A stretch of 64,000 nucleotides of DNA from an uncultured Verrucomicrobia subdivision 3 bacterium (GCA_937890005.1 CALBZA010000020.1:13164-77163); one strand, 5' to 3'; shown: positions 16,313-28,457, counted from the first letter of the stretch. Translations and numbers: made by a program. The notes: generated from the sequence alone by a model not told the origin.

Positions 16313-17842
16313 GTGAAATCAAAAGGCATTGTTTATCTCGTGGGCGCCGGTCCTGGCGACGCCGGATTGCTCACGCTTCGCGGCGCCGAGCTTCTTCGCC
16401 GGGCAGACGTCGTCATCTACGACATGCTCGTGAATCCCGACCTGCTCCGTCTCGCGCCTTCCACCGCGGAAATCATTTCGCGCGGCAGCCGCGGAACCGA
16501 GAAAGCGCTTTCCCAGGACGACCTCAACAAGCTCCTTGTCTCGAAAGCGAAGGACGGAAAAGTCGTTGTGCGTCTGAAGGGCGGCGATCCCTACATCTTC
16601 GGTCGTGGCGGCGAAGAGGCGGAGGAACTGGTCGCGGCCGGAATTCCCTTTGAAGTGGTTCCCGGCGTGTCGTCCATCGTTGCGGCTCCGAACTACGCCG
16701 GCATTCCCCTCACCCACCGCGATTACGCATCGACGTTCACCGTGCTGACCGGCCATGAAGATCCCGAGAAGGAGGAATCCGATCTCGACTTCGAGCAGAT
16801 TGCAAAAATTCCCGGGACCAAGGTGATCCTGATGGGTTTGAAGCGCCTGAAGGAACTGACTGAAACGCTGATCTCGCGCGGCATGTTGCCGGAAACACCG
16901 GTCGCCATCGTCCGCTGGGGAACACGCGGTCATCAGCAATCGGTCGAAGGCACACTGGCGACCATCGCCGGCGTTGTCGCCGAAAAGAACATTTCAGCCC
17001 CAGCAATCACGATCATCGGCAATGTGGTGAAACTGCGGCCGCAGTTGAACTGGTTCGAGCAACGCCCACTTTTCGGAAAACGAATTGTCGTCACTCGCAC
17101 GCGCGATCAGGCGAGCCAGCTTTCCCAGAAGCTGATGGAAAAAGGTGCGGATATCCTCGAGATTCCGACCATCAAGATCGGCCAGTCGGATCACAAGCAG
17201 GACATCGTTGATGCTTTGCTTGAACTGAATTCCTACGACTGGCTCGTCTTCACCAGCCCGAACGGTGTCACTGCTTTCTTCGACCTGTTCTTCAAACGGT
17301 TCAACGACCTGCGCGACATCGGTGGCGTAAAGATCGCGGCCATTGGACCCGCAACCGCCGCAAAGATTCGGGAGCTTCATCTGCAGGTGGATCTGATGCC
17401 CGAGGAGGCGCTCGCTTCAAAAATTGCCGAGGCGATGAACAAGTATGAATCGGTCGAGAACCTGAAGATCTGCCTGTTGCGCGCTCAAGTCGCGAATCCC
17501 GAACTTCCCAAGGAACTCGAAGCACTGGGTGCGATTGTCGATGACATCGCCATCTACAAGACCGTTCCCGAGACCGAGGACATTTCCGGGTCGGCGGCAC
17601 GATTGATGGACGGCGGTGCGGACTGGATCACGTTCACAAGCGCATCGACCGTCGAACATTTTCACGCACGTTTCGATCTGCCGAAGCTCGTGAAGCAATC
17701 TCCTCAATTGCGGCTGGCATCGATCGGTCCCGAAACGAGCAAAGCGATTCGTGCGCTGAAGTTGGAGCCGACCGTTGAAGCGAAGGAACACACGATCGAC
17801 GGCCTGGTGGCATCGCTGCTCAAGGCTGAGGGTGTGAAGTAA
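16313..17842 (+). CDS. Uroporphyrinogen-III C-methyltransferase / uroporphyrinogen-III synthase fusion
   Basis: A two-domain enzyme of 509 residues from GTG at 16313. Residues 1 to about 250 are the SAM-dependent methyltransferase (CobA/SUMT): VGAGPGDAGLLTLRG, VVRLKGGDPYIFGRGGEE, VVPGVSS and GIPLTHRDYAS. Residues about 262-505 are HemD, which cyclises hydroxymethylbilane: KRIVVTRTRDQASQLSQKL, DWLVFTSPNGVTAFF and DWITFTSASTVEHF. Together they make uroporphyrinogen III and divert it to precorrin-2 for siroheme or corrinoids. This fusion is common in several phyla. It follows leuS by 58 nt; other heme genes are not in the window. Confidence 0.93.
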   Translation: MKSKGIVYLVGAGPGDAGLLTLRGAELLRRADVVIYDMLVNPDLLRLAPSTAEIISRGSRGTEKALSQDDLNKLLVSKAKDGKVVVRLKGGDPYIFGRGGEEAEELVAAGIPFEVVPGVSSIVAAPNYAGIPLTHRDYASTFTVLTGHEDPEKEESDLDFEQIAKIPGTKVILMGLKRLKELTETLISRGMLPETPVAIVRWGTRGHQQSVEGTLATIAGVVAEKNISAPAITIIGNVVKLRPQLNWFEQRPLFGKRIVVTRTRDQASQLSQKLMEKGADILEIPTIKIGQSDHKQDIVDALLELNSYDWLVFTSPNGVTAFFDLFFKRFNDLRDIGGVKIAAIGPATAAKIRELHLQVDLMPEEALASKIAEAMNKYESVENLKICLLRAQVANPELPKELEALGAIVDDIAIYKTVPETEDISGSAARLMDGGADWITFTSASTVEHFHARFDLPKLVKQSPQLRLASIGPETSKAIRALKLEPTVEAKEHTIDGLVASLLKAEGVK

Positions 17843-17859
17843 CAGCCTGCTGAGGCTGT
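17842..17859 (+). terminator. Hairpin after the CobA-HemD gene
   Basis: ACAGCCT (17842-17848) and AGGCTGT (17853-17859) form a perfect 7-bp stem with a 4-nt loop directly at the stop codon; only a weak T-rich tail (TTCGTTTG) follows. It lies in the 181-nt convergent gap before the secA stop, which holds nothing else recognisable. Confidence 0.38.
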
Positions 17860-18023
17860 CGCTTCGTTTGTGGTTCTGCAACGTCGATCAGCCTGCAACG
17901 CCAATCTGCGACCGGCGAAAGGTTCGGGGAATTCCCGCCCGATCAACGCCGCTGAATTCGGCGCTCAATAGCGTCGCGACAACAATCCCGCCACGAGTCG
18001 CCGTTGCAAACAGGCGCGCCGCC

Positions 18024-21110
<3,087 letters not shown>

Positions 21111-21234
21111 GTGACCTTAGAAAAAAGTGCTTAACGCTACGGAAACCCCGCCGGGGCGTCAAAGACTTTAGAGATTACGCCGAACAGCCTAAAACTCAAG
21201 TTGCGCACCTGCGGGTGACGCAGCCATCCCGCCC

Positions 21235-21275
21235 CATAAACAAAAGGTGCCCAGCACAACAGCACCGAGCACCTT
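21235..21275 (-). terminator. Probable terminator after the SGNH hydrolase gene
   Basis: On the minus strand AAGGTGC (plus 21269-21275) pairs with GCACCTT (21244-21250), followed by TTTTGTTT. It starts about 24 nt after the SGNH stop and separates that gene from secA. Confidence 0.6.
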
Positions 21276-21298
21276 CTGCCGATTAAAGAGACAACAGA

Positions 21299-22060
21299 TT
21301 ACTTCAGAAGTTCAACCAGCCTGGGTTCAATCGCATTGGCCCAGATTTCATATCCCTTTTCAGTGAGATGCAGGAAGTCAGGCATGATTTCGCGTGAAAT
21401 GGAGCCGTCGTTCTCAATCAGCTGCGAACCGAAGTCGATGTAGAAAATGTTCTTTTCATCCGCCAGCCGGGCGAGCGCCTGATTCACCTGAAGGATCTTT
21501 CCACGCTGAACAGTGAAGCTCCTCCCGCGCGGAAAGATTCCGAGAACCACCACCTTCGTGTCGGGCAAACGTTCCCGCATCTGTTTCACGATCATCTGGA
21601 CGCCCTCAAGAATGTCAGCTTCGGAATTGTCGTCGCGATTGGAGTTGTTCGTGCCGATCATCAACACCGCCACCTTCGGCTTGAGACCATCCAGCTGTCC
21701 CTGCTCAAAACGCCAGAGGACATGCTGGGTGCGATCGCCGCTGACGCCGAGATTGATGCACTTGCGGCTGCCGTAATATTTTTCCCAAATACTCCGTCCC
21801 GGGCCTTCCCATCCCTGCGTAATGGAATCGCCAATGAATGCGATGTCGTACTCGCCCGGATTCTCCTTCGCCCTCGCCAGAACGACATCCGCCCGACGTT
21901 TTCCACCTTGATCACCACGCTGAACCGGAACGATCGCGGTGTTGGTTCGTTCGACTGAGGCCGAAACATTGGTTGATGTGACTGAATTCGGCTGCGCAAT
22001 GACGGTTGTGGCAAAAGAAATCGCCACCACGGAAAGAACTGCGAACAGGCTTTTTCTCAT
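21299..22060 (-). CDS. Exported SGNH/GDSL hydrolase, PAF-acetylhydrolase-like
   Basis: From ATG at 22060 the product has 253 residues and a signal peptide (MRKSLFAVLSVVAISFATTVIAQ). All SGNH blocks are present: GDSITQGW with the nucleophilic Ser, GVSGDRT with the block II Gly, IGTNN with the block III Asn, and DFLHLTEKGY with the Asp/His pair. The order resembles the platelet-activating-factor acetylhydrolase-like esterases abundant in Verrucomicrobiota, which remove acyl or acetyl groups from sugars or lipids. The substrate is unknown. It is not in an obvious operon; a terminator follows. Confidence 0.85.
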   Translation of the reverse strand: MRKSLFAVLSVVAISFATTVIAQPNSVTSTNVSASVERTNTAIVPVQRGDQGGKRRADVVLARAKENPGEYDIAFIGDSITQGWEGPGRSIWEKYYGSRKCINLGVSGDRTQHVLWRFEQGQLDGLKPKVAVLMIGTNNSNRDDNSEADILEGVQMIVKQMRERLPDTKVVVLGIFPRGRSFTVQRGKILQVNQALARLADEKNIFYIDFGSQLIENDGSISREIMPDFLHLTEKGYEIWANAIEPRLVELLK

Positions 22061-22200
22061 ATAGGTGCGAAGACTGGCCACGAACTCCCGCAACTGTCAA
22101 TCGGACAAAACAAAGGAATGCAAATGCACATTGCCCGTTAGCACCACAAACATCAACGGACAATGCCACAGCGCCAGAAATCCGAGACTCCGCTTAAACA

Positions 22201-22226
22201 CCCTCTCCTCCATTTGGAGGAGAGGG
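22201..22226. repeat. Perfect 11-bp hairpin, REP-like, after the symporter gene
   Basis: CCCTCTCCTCC (22201-22211) and GGAGGAGAGGG (22216-22226) are exactly complementary around ATTT, followed by a further GGGGAGAGGAGG word. It lies 42 nt after the symporter stop on the minus strand. No T-run follows, so it looks more like a dispersed palindrome than an intrinsic terminator. Confidence 0.6.
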
Positions 22227-22267
22227 CCGGGGAGAGGAGGTCTTTACTCAGTTCCTATAACAGGAGT

Positions 22268-24049
22268 TCAATGTCCCGGCTGATGTTCCTGAATGTATTC
22301 CTGTTTCAAGCCGAGCTTCTCCGGCGCGTGCAATACGAGCATCTTCATCCGGATGTCGTCCGGCACACGGCGACTTGTGAGTTTCGAAATCACGATCATC
22401 AACGTGATCGACAGCGGCACGGCCCAGATCGCCGGCTGTTCGCAAAGGATTCGCAGCAACGGATGTTGAGCCCAAAACTCGTTCAGCGGCGAAAAGCCAC
22501 TGAAGATTTTCCCCATCGGCCCTTTGTCGAGAGCAAGATTACTCACGTTCGTCAGCGTCGCTGCGGTCAGCGCGCAAAGCCCTCCCGTCAGCATGCCGAC
22601 CGCCGCGCCAAGCATTGTCATGCCCCGCCACCAAACCGACATGAACAGCAGCGGGAAATAGCTGGCCGCGGCAATGGCAAAGGCCTGCCCCACCATGAAG
22701 TTGATTTCAAGCGGCTCGACAAAACTTCCGAGCACCACGGCAACACCACCGATCAACACCGCAGCGATCTTGAACATCCGCATCCGTTCTTCCGGCGTCG
22801 ATTTCGGACGCAGCATCCGGCCATAAACATCGTGTGCGAGCGCGCCGGTCATCGAAACGAGCAGACCGCTGAATGTGCTCATGAACGCCGCGAACGCGCC
22901 GGCGCAGGTCACACCGGACAAGATCGATCCGAGCACGCCGTATTTTTCGTTCAGCAACGTCGGCAGCTTCAGCACCACCTGATCGGTCCCCTTGATTCCC
23001 GACAACCCGGTGTAAAGCTCCGGCATCAGGTTGCGACCGATCACGCCGAACACGGGCGGAAACACGTAAAAGATGCCGATCAAAATCATCACCCACATCG
23101 TGGTGCGTTTGGCAGCGACGCCGTCCGGGTTCGTATAGAAACGAACGAGAATGTGCGGCAATCCGGCTGTTCCACACACAAGAGCAATGATGAGCGAGTA
23201 GGTGTAGAGCAGTGAATAGGCCTTGGTTTCCTCAGGAGAAAGATTCGCAGCTTTGGCGGCCTTGGTCGTGAGCGGACCGAATGGCGAAATCCAGACTGAA
23301 TCCGAAGGCGCTTTGGGCGGAAGTTCCCGTCGCTGAATTTCCGATGCAGCCGCAACCGTGTTCGCAACCTCGACCTGTGACTGCAGTGACGGCGGCTGAG
23401 CACTGACGACGTTTGCCTCCAGCTGTTTTCCATAATGTCCATACACCGCCATCAGCACGAAAATCGGCACCGAGATTGCAAACATCTTTGCCCAGTATTG
23501 AAACGCCTGAACCAGCGTGATGCCTTTCATGCCGCCAAGCGCCACGTTCAACGTGATCACCGCACCGACAAGCACCACGCCCGCCCAATACGGCAGTCCG
23601 GGAAAAATATAGGCCAGCGTCACACCGGCACCCTTCATCTGCGGCATCGTGTAGAAGAATCCGATGAACAGAACGAAGCAGACGGCGATTTTTCGGAACA
23701 GCGGCGAATCGTATCGTCCTTCCGCAAAGTCAGGAATTGTGTAGGCGCCGAAGCGTCGCAGCGGACCTGCGATGAACAGCAGCAGGAACAAATACCCGCA
23801 CGCGTAACAGACCGGATACCAGAGCGCATCGTAACCGCTCGACATCACCATGCCGGCGATGCCCATGAAACTTGCCGCGCTGAGGTATTCGCCGGAAATC
23901 GCGCTGGCGTTCCATCCAACGCTCACGCTGCGTCCAGCCACAAAAAAATCACTCGCCGTCTTCGACTTCTTCGCCGACCAGAAGCCCATGAAGATGGTGA
24001 CGAAGACAGTGATGGCGCTGAAGGTGAGGATGTAGGGGTCGATTTGCAT
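22268..24049 (-). CDS. Sodium:solute symporter, acetate permease (ActP) type
   Basis: Inner-membrane symporter of 593 residues with about 13 hydrophobic segments. The SSS-family marks are FFVAGRSVSVGWNASAISGEYLSAASFMGIAG at residues about 35-66, GLPHILVRFYTNPDGVAAKRT, and AFAAFMSTFSGLLVSMTGALAHDVY. The pattern and the DUF485 partner upstream (24491-24811) point to an acetate or other monocarboxylate transporter. A non-conserved hydrophilic stretch (about residues 215-265) lies between two helices. A four-helix-bundle gene interrupts the expected DUF485-symporter adjacency. Confidence 0.87.
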   Translation of the reverse strand: MQIDPYILTFSAITVFVTIFMGFWSAKKSKTASDFFVAGRSVSVGWNASAISGEYLSAASFMGIAGMVMSSGYDALWYPVCYACGYLFLLLFIAGPLRRFGAYTIPDFAEGRYDSPLFRKIAVCFVLFIGFFYTMPQMKGAGVTLAYIFPGLPYWAGVVLVGAVITLNVALGGMKGITLVQAFQYWAKMFAISVPIFVLMAVYGHYGKQLEANVVSAQPPSLQSQVEVANTVAAASEIQRRELPPKAPSDSVWISPFGPLTTKAAKAANLSPEETKAYSLLYTYSLIIALVCGTAGLPHILVRFYTNPDGVAAKRTTMWVMILIGIFYVFPPVFGVIGRNLMPELYTGLSGIKGTDQVVLKLPTLLNEKYGVLGSILSGVTCAGAFAAFMSTFSGLLVSMTGALAHDVYGRMLRPKSTPEERMRMFKIAAVLIGGVAVVLGSFVEPLEINFMVGQAFAIAAASYFPLLFMSVWWRGMTMLGAAVGMLTGGLCALTAATLTNVSNLALDKGPMGKIFSGFSPLNEFWAQHPLLRILCEQPAIWAVPLSITLMIVISKLTSRRVPDDIRMKMLVLHAPEKLGLKQEYIQEHQPGH

Positions 24050-24060
24050 CTTTTGAGCGG

Positions 24061-24092
24061 AGGTGAAAAGGTGAAAAGGAGATCAGGAGTTT
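24061..24092. repeat. Left purine octamer array of the first S23 cassette
   Basis: Units aggtgaaa, aggtgaaa, aggagatc, aggagttt follow at 8-nt spacing. It covers the stop of the four-helix-bundle gene and ends 12 nt before the symporter start. The array at 24491-24530 is its inverted, imperfect counterpart. Confidence 0.6.
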
Positions 24093-24481
24093 TTGAGCAA
24101 CAGCCACGGTTTCGGATTACGCTGCATAACGACCAATTTCCCAATGATTCGATCGTACAGCCGGTGTAATTCCCTGCCTTCCTTTGAACCCATATAGCCG
24201 CAGCGGACCGAGAACTCGATCCAGGTTTGTGTTTCAGCGCTTTCAGCTTCCGCACCATTTAATTTGTCAGAAAAAGCAGCTTCGTAATGACGCCGTCGCC
24301 AGCCTTCCGAAATGTGGCTTGCGACAGATCTGGACGAACGTCGCACCTGGTCGGTAAGTGAATACATCTCTTCTTTCGGAAACAATTTTGTCAGTTCGAA
24401 CAACCGCATTGCGGCGTCAATCGCGAGTTTATAAACGTCCAATTCCCAGTGATGAGTAATCTTCTTCGATGGCTTCTTCAC
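24083..24481 (-). CDS. Four-helix-bundle protein, S23/TIGR02436 type (cassette 1)
   Basis: A 132-residue all-helical protein: ELDVYKLAIDAAMRLFELTKLFPKEEMYSLTDQVRRSSRSVASHISEGWRRR, then a helix ending LYDRIIGKLVVM. The FPKEE.YSLT.Q.RRSS.SV..NI.EG pattern is that of the proteins encoded in 23S rRNA intervening sequences and related to Avd of diversity-generating retroelements. They form pentameric bundles; the function is not settled. Start is GTG at 24481, with AAGGGG, part of the flanking array, as ribosome site. It splits DUF485 from its symporter and is bounded by inverted octamer arrays. No reverse transcriptase is nearby, so it is not a retroelement accessory here. Confidence 0.83.
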   Translation of the reverse strand: MKKPSKKITHHWELDVYKLAIDAAMRLFELTKLFPKEEMYSLTDQVRRSSRSVASHISEGWRRRHYEAAFSDKLNGAEAESAETQTWIEFSVRCGYMGSKEGRELHRLYDRIIGKLVVMQRNPKPWLLLKNS

Positions 24482-24490
24482 GCATTCCCC

Positions 24491-24530
24491 TTATCCCTTT
24501 TTCTCCCCTTCTCCCTTTCCTCGCCCAACC
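24491..24530. repeat. Right pyrimidine octamer array of the first S23 cassette
   Basis: On the minus strand the units are gggcgagg, aaagggag, aaggggag, aaaaaggg, ataagggg at 8-nt spacing. The array encodes the low-complexity end of the DUF485 protein (VGRGKGEGEKKG) and supplies the ribosome site of the four-helix-bundle gene. It is inverted relative to 24061-24092. Confidence 0.6.
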
Positions 24531-24811
24531 ACCTCCTCCACCTCCTCACGCTCAAGTGCGATGGAGCGGCGGATGAAGTAGAACGAGATGCACCACACGG
24601 CGGGGAAAAATCCGATGCCCAGGAAAAACCAGGTGAGCGTGAAGCCGAAAATCCGTTTCGACATCAGCTCGGGAAGGAAATAGTTCGCGAGAGGCAATCC
24701 AAGCAGCACGATCAAAAACGCAGCCGCACAGGAGATGGAAAGTCGAAGTTGCTTGCGCATCAGCGAATGCAGAAATGCCTCGCTATGCATGTCCGGCTTC
24801 GGGGAACTCAT
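24491..24811 (-). CDS. DUF485 membrane protein, symporter partner
   Basis: A 106-residue protein with two membrane segments (LSISCAAAFLIVLLGLPLANYF and TLTWFFLGIGFFPAVWCISFYFIRRS). Small DUF485 proteins are typically encoded immediately before ActP-type acetate symporters and are thought to assist them. The last 12 residues (VGRGKGEGEKKG) are encoded by a repeat array and are not typical, so the original C-terminus may have been replaced when the four-helix-bundle cassette arrived. The start ATG at 24811 gives a short polar N-terminus before the first helix. Confidence 0.82.
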   Translation of the reverse strand: MSSPKPDMHSEAFLHSLMRKQLRLSISCAAAFLIVLLGLPLANYFLPELMSKRIFGFTLTWFFLGIGFFPAVWCISFYFIRRSIALEREEVEEVVGRGKGEGEKKG

Positions 24812-24880
24812 GCCGTGCTGTGTAGCAAACCACTACAGCCGTAGCAACCGGCATTTAAGCGGACCGGGGCGATTTTTGAG

Positions 24881-24960
24881 ATTGCGGATTGTGGAATGCG
24901 GAATGAAAGCCTCTTGACGGCTTTCGCATGTCCCTCGCGACCTTCGCGGCCTTCGCGTGA
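24881..24960. repeat. Two degenerate short-repeat arrays upstream of the DUF485 gene
   Basis: 24881-24908 holds attgcgg, attgtgg, aatgcgg, aatgaaa at 7-nt spacing, the heptamer also seen in leuS and valS. 24931-24957 holds ccctcgcga, ccttcgcgg, ccttcgcgt at 9-nt spacing. They fill the 174-nt gap between ispG and the DUF485 gene. Confidence 0.65.
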
Positions 24961-24985
24961 GGAACAAATGAAGAAACGGATCCGC

Positions 24986-26785
24986 TCAAGCCACGGGGCT
25001 CAGCGATTCCTTCGGCTCCGGTTCAACCCATTTGCCGTGTTCCTTGATCAGGTCCACGAGCCGCTCCACTGCTTCCGCTTCGGGAATGTTGAACTTGATC
25101 GGCGTCTTGCCGACATAAAGGTTGATCTTGCCGGGCGCACCGCCCACGTAACCAAAGTCCGCATCCGCCATCTCACCGGGACCGTTCACAATGCATCCCA
25201 TGATCGCGATCTTCACGCCTTTGAGATGTTCCGTCCGCGCCTTGATCCGCGCGGTGACGGTCTGAAGATTGAACAGCGTTCGACCGCAGCTCGGACACGC
25301 CACGTAATCAGTCTTGAAACTGCGGCAACCCGCCGCCTGCAAAATATTGTAGGCAAGTCGAAGACTCTGGCCCGCGCCGGATTCGCCACGCACCAGAATC
25401 GCATCGCCAATGCCATCGGCGAGCAACGAACCGATCACCATTGAAGCGCGCAACAGCGCAATCTTCGGCTCAAGCGGTGTGGTTTCAAAGCTCAGGCAAT
25501 CCTTCAACAGAATGGGATTTTCGCGTCCCAGGCGTTTCAGTTTTGCAGCGAGGAGCCGGAACGCAGCAATCGGCGGCAGTGCAACACCGTCCTTCACCGT
25601 CACGAGTTGTGTGTCGCAATTGATCTCGAAGTCCTGCGTCGGATCGATCTCCGCCACGTTCAGATCTTCATAAACGGCTTCCGGCTTCACGTCCGCCTTG
25701 GGCGAAAGTTTCGGAGCGACCTTGTCCCACGTCGCCTGCGTGACAACGACACGAACCGGTTGTTCACCGCCGCACTTGAACGTCGGGTTCAGTTCAATCT
25801 CCGGCGTGGAACGGCGTTCGAAGTGGAACGGATCAAACGAAAACTCGTTTTGCAGTCCGGATTCAAGAGAGCTCTGCGTCACGGTCATCACCGGAACCTG
25901 CGCGATCAAATCGCGGCAAACTGGAATTTCATGCGGCGAATCTTCGGTCAGCGAAACGCGAATGGTATCGCCAAGCCCGTCGCACAGCAGCGATCCGATG
26001 CCAATTGCCGACTTGATGCGTCCATCTTCGCCCTCGCCGGCTTCTGTGACGCCAAGGTGAATCGGGTAGTTCCAGTCCGGCCCTTCCTGTTCGAGCCGCG
26101 CGACCAGAAGGCGATAGCATTCGATCATCACCTTCGGATTGCTCGACTTCATCGAGAACTTGAAGTTATGGAAATCGTGCTTCCGTGCGATGCGGGCAAA
26201 TTCGAGCGCGCTTTCGACCATTCCCAGCGGCGTGTCGCCGTAACGGTTCATGATGCGATCGGACAGCGAACCGTGGTTCGTTCCAATCCTCAGCGCGCGT
26301 CCCAGCCGTTTGCACTCGAGCACCAGCGGCGTGAATTTTTCCTCAATCCGCTTCAGCTCCGCGGCGTATTGCTCGTCGGTATATTCCTTGATCGCGAACT
26401 TCTTTGAATCGGCGTAATTGCCCGGATTCACGCGGACCACTTCCACCCACTTCACCGCTTCCATCGCAGCTTCAGGCTTGAAGTGAATGTCAGCCACAAT
26501 CGGCACCCTGCAGCCACGCTTGCGCAGTTCCTCGACGATGTTCTGGAGGTTCGCGGCGTCTTTCACCGTCGGCGCTGTAATGCGCACGATCTGGCAGCCG
26601 ACGGCGACGAGTTCGAGCGTCTGCTTCACGCATTCCGCGGTATCCATCGTGTCGCAGGTGAGCATCGACTGCGCGACCACGGGATGATCGCCACCAATGA
26701 TCACGCCCCCGTTCTTCGGGTCTCCGATGACCACCTCACGGGTCTTCCGGCGTTTGTAAACAAAGGGCGATTCGCAATAACGCAT
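24986..26785 (-). CDS. ispG: 4-hydroxy-3-methylbut-2-enyl diphosphate synthase, long form
   Basis: Penultimate enzyme of the MEP isoprenoid pathway, reducing MEcPP with a [4Fe-4S] cluster. The 599-residue product is the long type known from plants and chlamydiae, with an extra central domain (about residues 270-450) compared with the about 370-residue E. coli enzyme. The TIM-barrel half begins VVIGDPKNGGVIIGGDHPVVAQSML. The cluster ligands are in CPSCGRTLFN and GCIVNGPGE. ATG at 26785 was chosen over a TTG further upstream. It follows rseP by 58 nt, in one transcription unit with dxr. Confidence 0.96.
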   Translation of the reverse strand: MRYCESPFVYKRRKTREVVIGDPKNGGVIIGGDHPVVAQSMLTCDTMDTAECVKQTLELVAVGCQIVRITAPTVKDAANLQNIVEELRKRGCRVPIVADIHFKPEAAMEAVKWVEVVRVNPGNYADSKKFAIKEYTDEQYAAELKRIEEKFTPLVLECKRLGRALRIGTNHGSLSDRIMNRYGDTPLGMVESALEFARIARKHDFHNFKFSMKSSNPKVMIECYRLLVARLEQEGPDWNYPIHLGVTEAGEGEDGRIKSAIGIGSLLCDGLGDTIRVSLTEDSPHEIPVCRDLIAQVPVMTVTQSSLESGLQNEFSFDPFHFERRSTPEIELNPTFKCGGEQPVRVVVTQATWDKVAPKLSPKADVKPEAVYEDLNVAEIDPTQDFEINCDTQLVTVKDGVALPPIAAFRLLAAKLKRLGRENPILLKDCLSFETTPLEPKIALLRASMVIGSLLADGIGDAILVRGESGAGQSLRLAYNILQAAGCRSFKTDYVACPSCGRTLFNLQTVTARIKARTEHLKGVKIAIMGCIVNGPGEMADADFGYVGGAPGKINLYVGKTPIKFNIPEAEAVERLVDLIKEHGKWVEPEPKESLSPVA

Positions 26786-26843
26786 GGGACAGAGTGTCGG
26801 ATTTTGACGTCCGGGATTCAAGTTCGATCAGATTGGGCCACGG

Positions 26844-28268
26844 TCAGGGCGTCGAACTTGTGGACGCCTTTTCCGAGAACACAGGAATCTGGCTTCCGCG
26901 AGAACTCCGGAACCAGTCGCCTGTGTCGAAGAAAATCGTCATGAACATGAATCCAATCAGCAACATGGCGCAACCGGACTGGATGAAGTTCAGAATGCGG
27001 GCGCTCACGGGACGGCGGCGAACGGCCTCGATACACGCCAGCGTGATATGCCCGCCGTCGAGCACAGGGAACGGAAGCAGGTTGAGCAACGCGAGATTCA
27101 CGTTCAGCACGACGCTGAACCAGAGCACGAGCCGCCAGCCCTGTTCATCCTGGAACAGCCGGGTGTAAACATTGACGATCATCACCGGCCCGCCGAGTTG
27201 TTGCACGCCGATGTCATTCTTGCCCAGCACGGCTTTGATCGTGTTGAAGATCTGGCTTCCAGCGGAATGAATCTGTTCGCGCGGATTGGGGTGCGCCAGG
27301 GTCACGTTTGTGTTGCCCATCAGAACGAAGCCAAAGGAGGGTTTCGCATTGTCGGGCTTCACCGGTTTCTCCGCCGTCAGCACGACATCAAGGGTATTCG
27401 TGCCGCGTTGAATCAGGAACGTGACGGGTTCAGGAGTTCCATTCGTGAACTGGTTTTCCAGATGATCCACTTCGTGGTAACTGGCGACCGGTTTTTCATT
27501 CATCGCAAGAATCCGGTCACCCATCTGAATTCCAGCGAGAGCCGCCGGACTGTTCGTGAGTGGTTTTCCGAGAATCGGTTCGATCGCCGGAGCCACGAGA
27601 ATCTTTCGAAGCGCTTTACGCTGATACCATTTGGTCGGTTCCTTGTAGGGAACCGGATAAGCCATGTGTTCCTGGCCGTCGCGAACATATTTGATCGGAA
27701 TGTTCGTGTCGTGGCTCGTGACGATCTGCCACGTGATGCTGTCCCTGGCCGGAGGGAAAAATTCGGTGACCTTGTTGCCATTCACTTCGAGGATTTCGTC
27801 GCCCGGACGCAATCCCGCCGCCCAGGCCGGACCACCCGGATCGACCCAGCCGAGCTTCGTGGTCTTCGAACCGACAGCTTCCGGCTTGCCCACTCCCCAG
27901 ACCAACACGGCAAAGAAAACGGCCAGCAGAAAACTGAACAGCGGCCCTGCGAATGCCACGATGATTTTGTCGAGTGGCGAAATGTTCGGCAGCTGATCAG
28001 GCGAGCTTTCGCTCTTCCCCTCGATCGCTTCCATCGTAGCCATTTGAGGCAGTGCGACGTAGCCGCCGGCGGGAATCCAGCCGAGGGCATATTCCACTCC
28101 GCCGATGCGCCGTTTCCAGATCGGTTTGCCGAACCAGATTGCGAACCGATCGATCTTCAGCCCGCGCCATTTCGCTGCGAGAAAGTGTCCCAGCTCATGC
28201 ACACCAATCAGCAGATTGAAGAGCAGAAGCACCTCCAGAATGATCAAAATAAATTTCAGAGTCGCCAT
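26844..28268 (-). CDS. rseP: Site-2 membrane metalloprotease RseP
   Basis: Intramembrane protease that cleaves anti-sigma factors and remnant signal peptides. The 474-residue product has the zinc motif HELGH near residue 25 in a membrane helix, the GGYVALPQM loop, two PDZ-like segments (WVDPGGPAWAAGLRPGDEILEVNG and ILGKPLTNSPAALAGIQMGDRIL), and the C-terminal NLLPFPVLDGGH with the third zinc ligand. It lies between dxr and ispG, a conserved order in many bacteria. The anti-sigma factor at 11527 would be a conceivable substrate (inference). Confidence 0.93.
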   Translation of the reverse strand: MATLKFILIILEVLLLFNLLIGVHELGHFLAAKWRGLKIDRFAIWFGKPIWKRRIGGVEYALGWIPAGGYVALPQMATMEAIEGKSESSPDQLPNISPLDKIIVAFAGPLFSFLLAVFFAVLVWGVGKPEAVGSKTTKLGWVDPGGPAWAAGLRPGDEILEVNGNKVTEFFPPARDSITWQIVTSHDTNIPIKYVRDGQEHMAYPVPYKEPTKWYQRKALRKILVAPAIEPILGKPLTNSPAALAGIQMGDRILAMNEKPVASYHEVDHLENQFTNGTPEPVTFLIQRGTNTLDVVLTAEKPVKPDNAKPSFGFVLMGNTNVTLAHPNPREQIHSAGSQIFNTIKAVLGKNDIGVQQLGGPVMIVNVYTRLFQDEQGWRLVLWFSVVLNVNLALLNLLPFPVLDGGHITLACIEAVRRRPVSARILNFIQSGCAMLLIGFMFMTIFFDTGDWFRSSRGSQIPVFSEKASTSSTP

Positions 28269-28300
28269 AGTATCATTAACCGCGGGCTAATCAGGCCGGG

Positions 28301-28328
28301 AATATATCAGTGAAGTCTGGAACAGCAA
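28301..28328 (-). promoter_or_regulatory. Candidate promoter before rseP-ispG
   Basis: On the minus strand TTGCTG (plus 28323-28328), a 16-nt spacer and TATATT (28301-28306) stand 33 nt before the rseP start, in the 189-nt gap after dxr. Confidence 0.3.
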
Positions 28329-28457
28329 TGTCGGATTGGAACGCCAGAAAGCTCAGCTGTAACAACAGTCTGTAACCGCCGTTTCGTGGACGTCTGGGGA
28401 AGCACTTCGTTTTTCGAGCTCCGATTTCGGCAGCACAACGCCGCTACAAGCCGGCTA

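Noticed and set aside
24083..24481. Avd accessory gene of a diversity-generating retroelement
   Set aside because: The protein family is related, but no reverse transcriptase or template/variable repeat pair is present in the neighbourhood.
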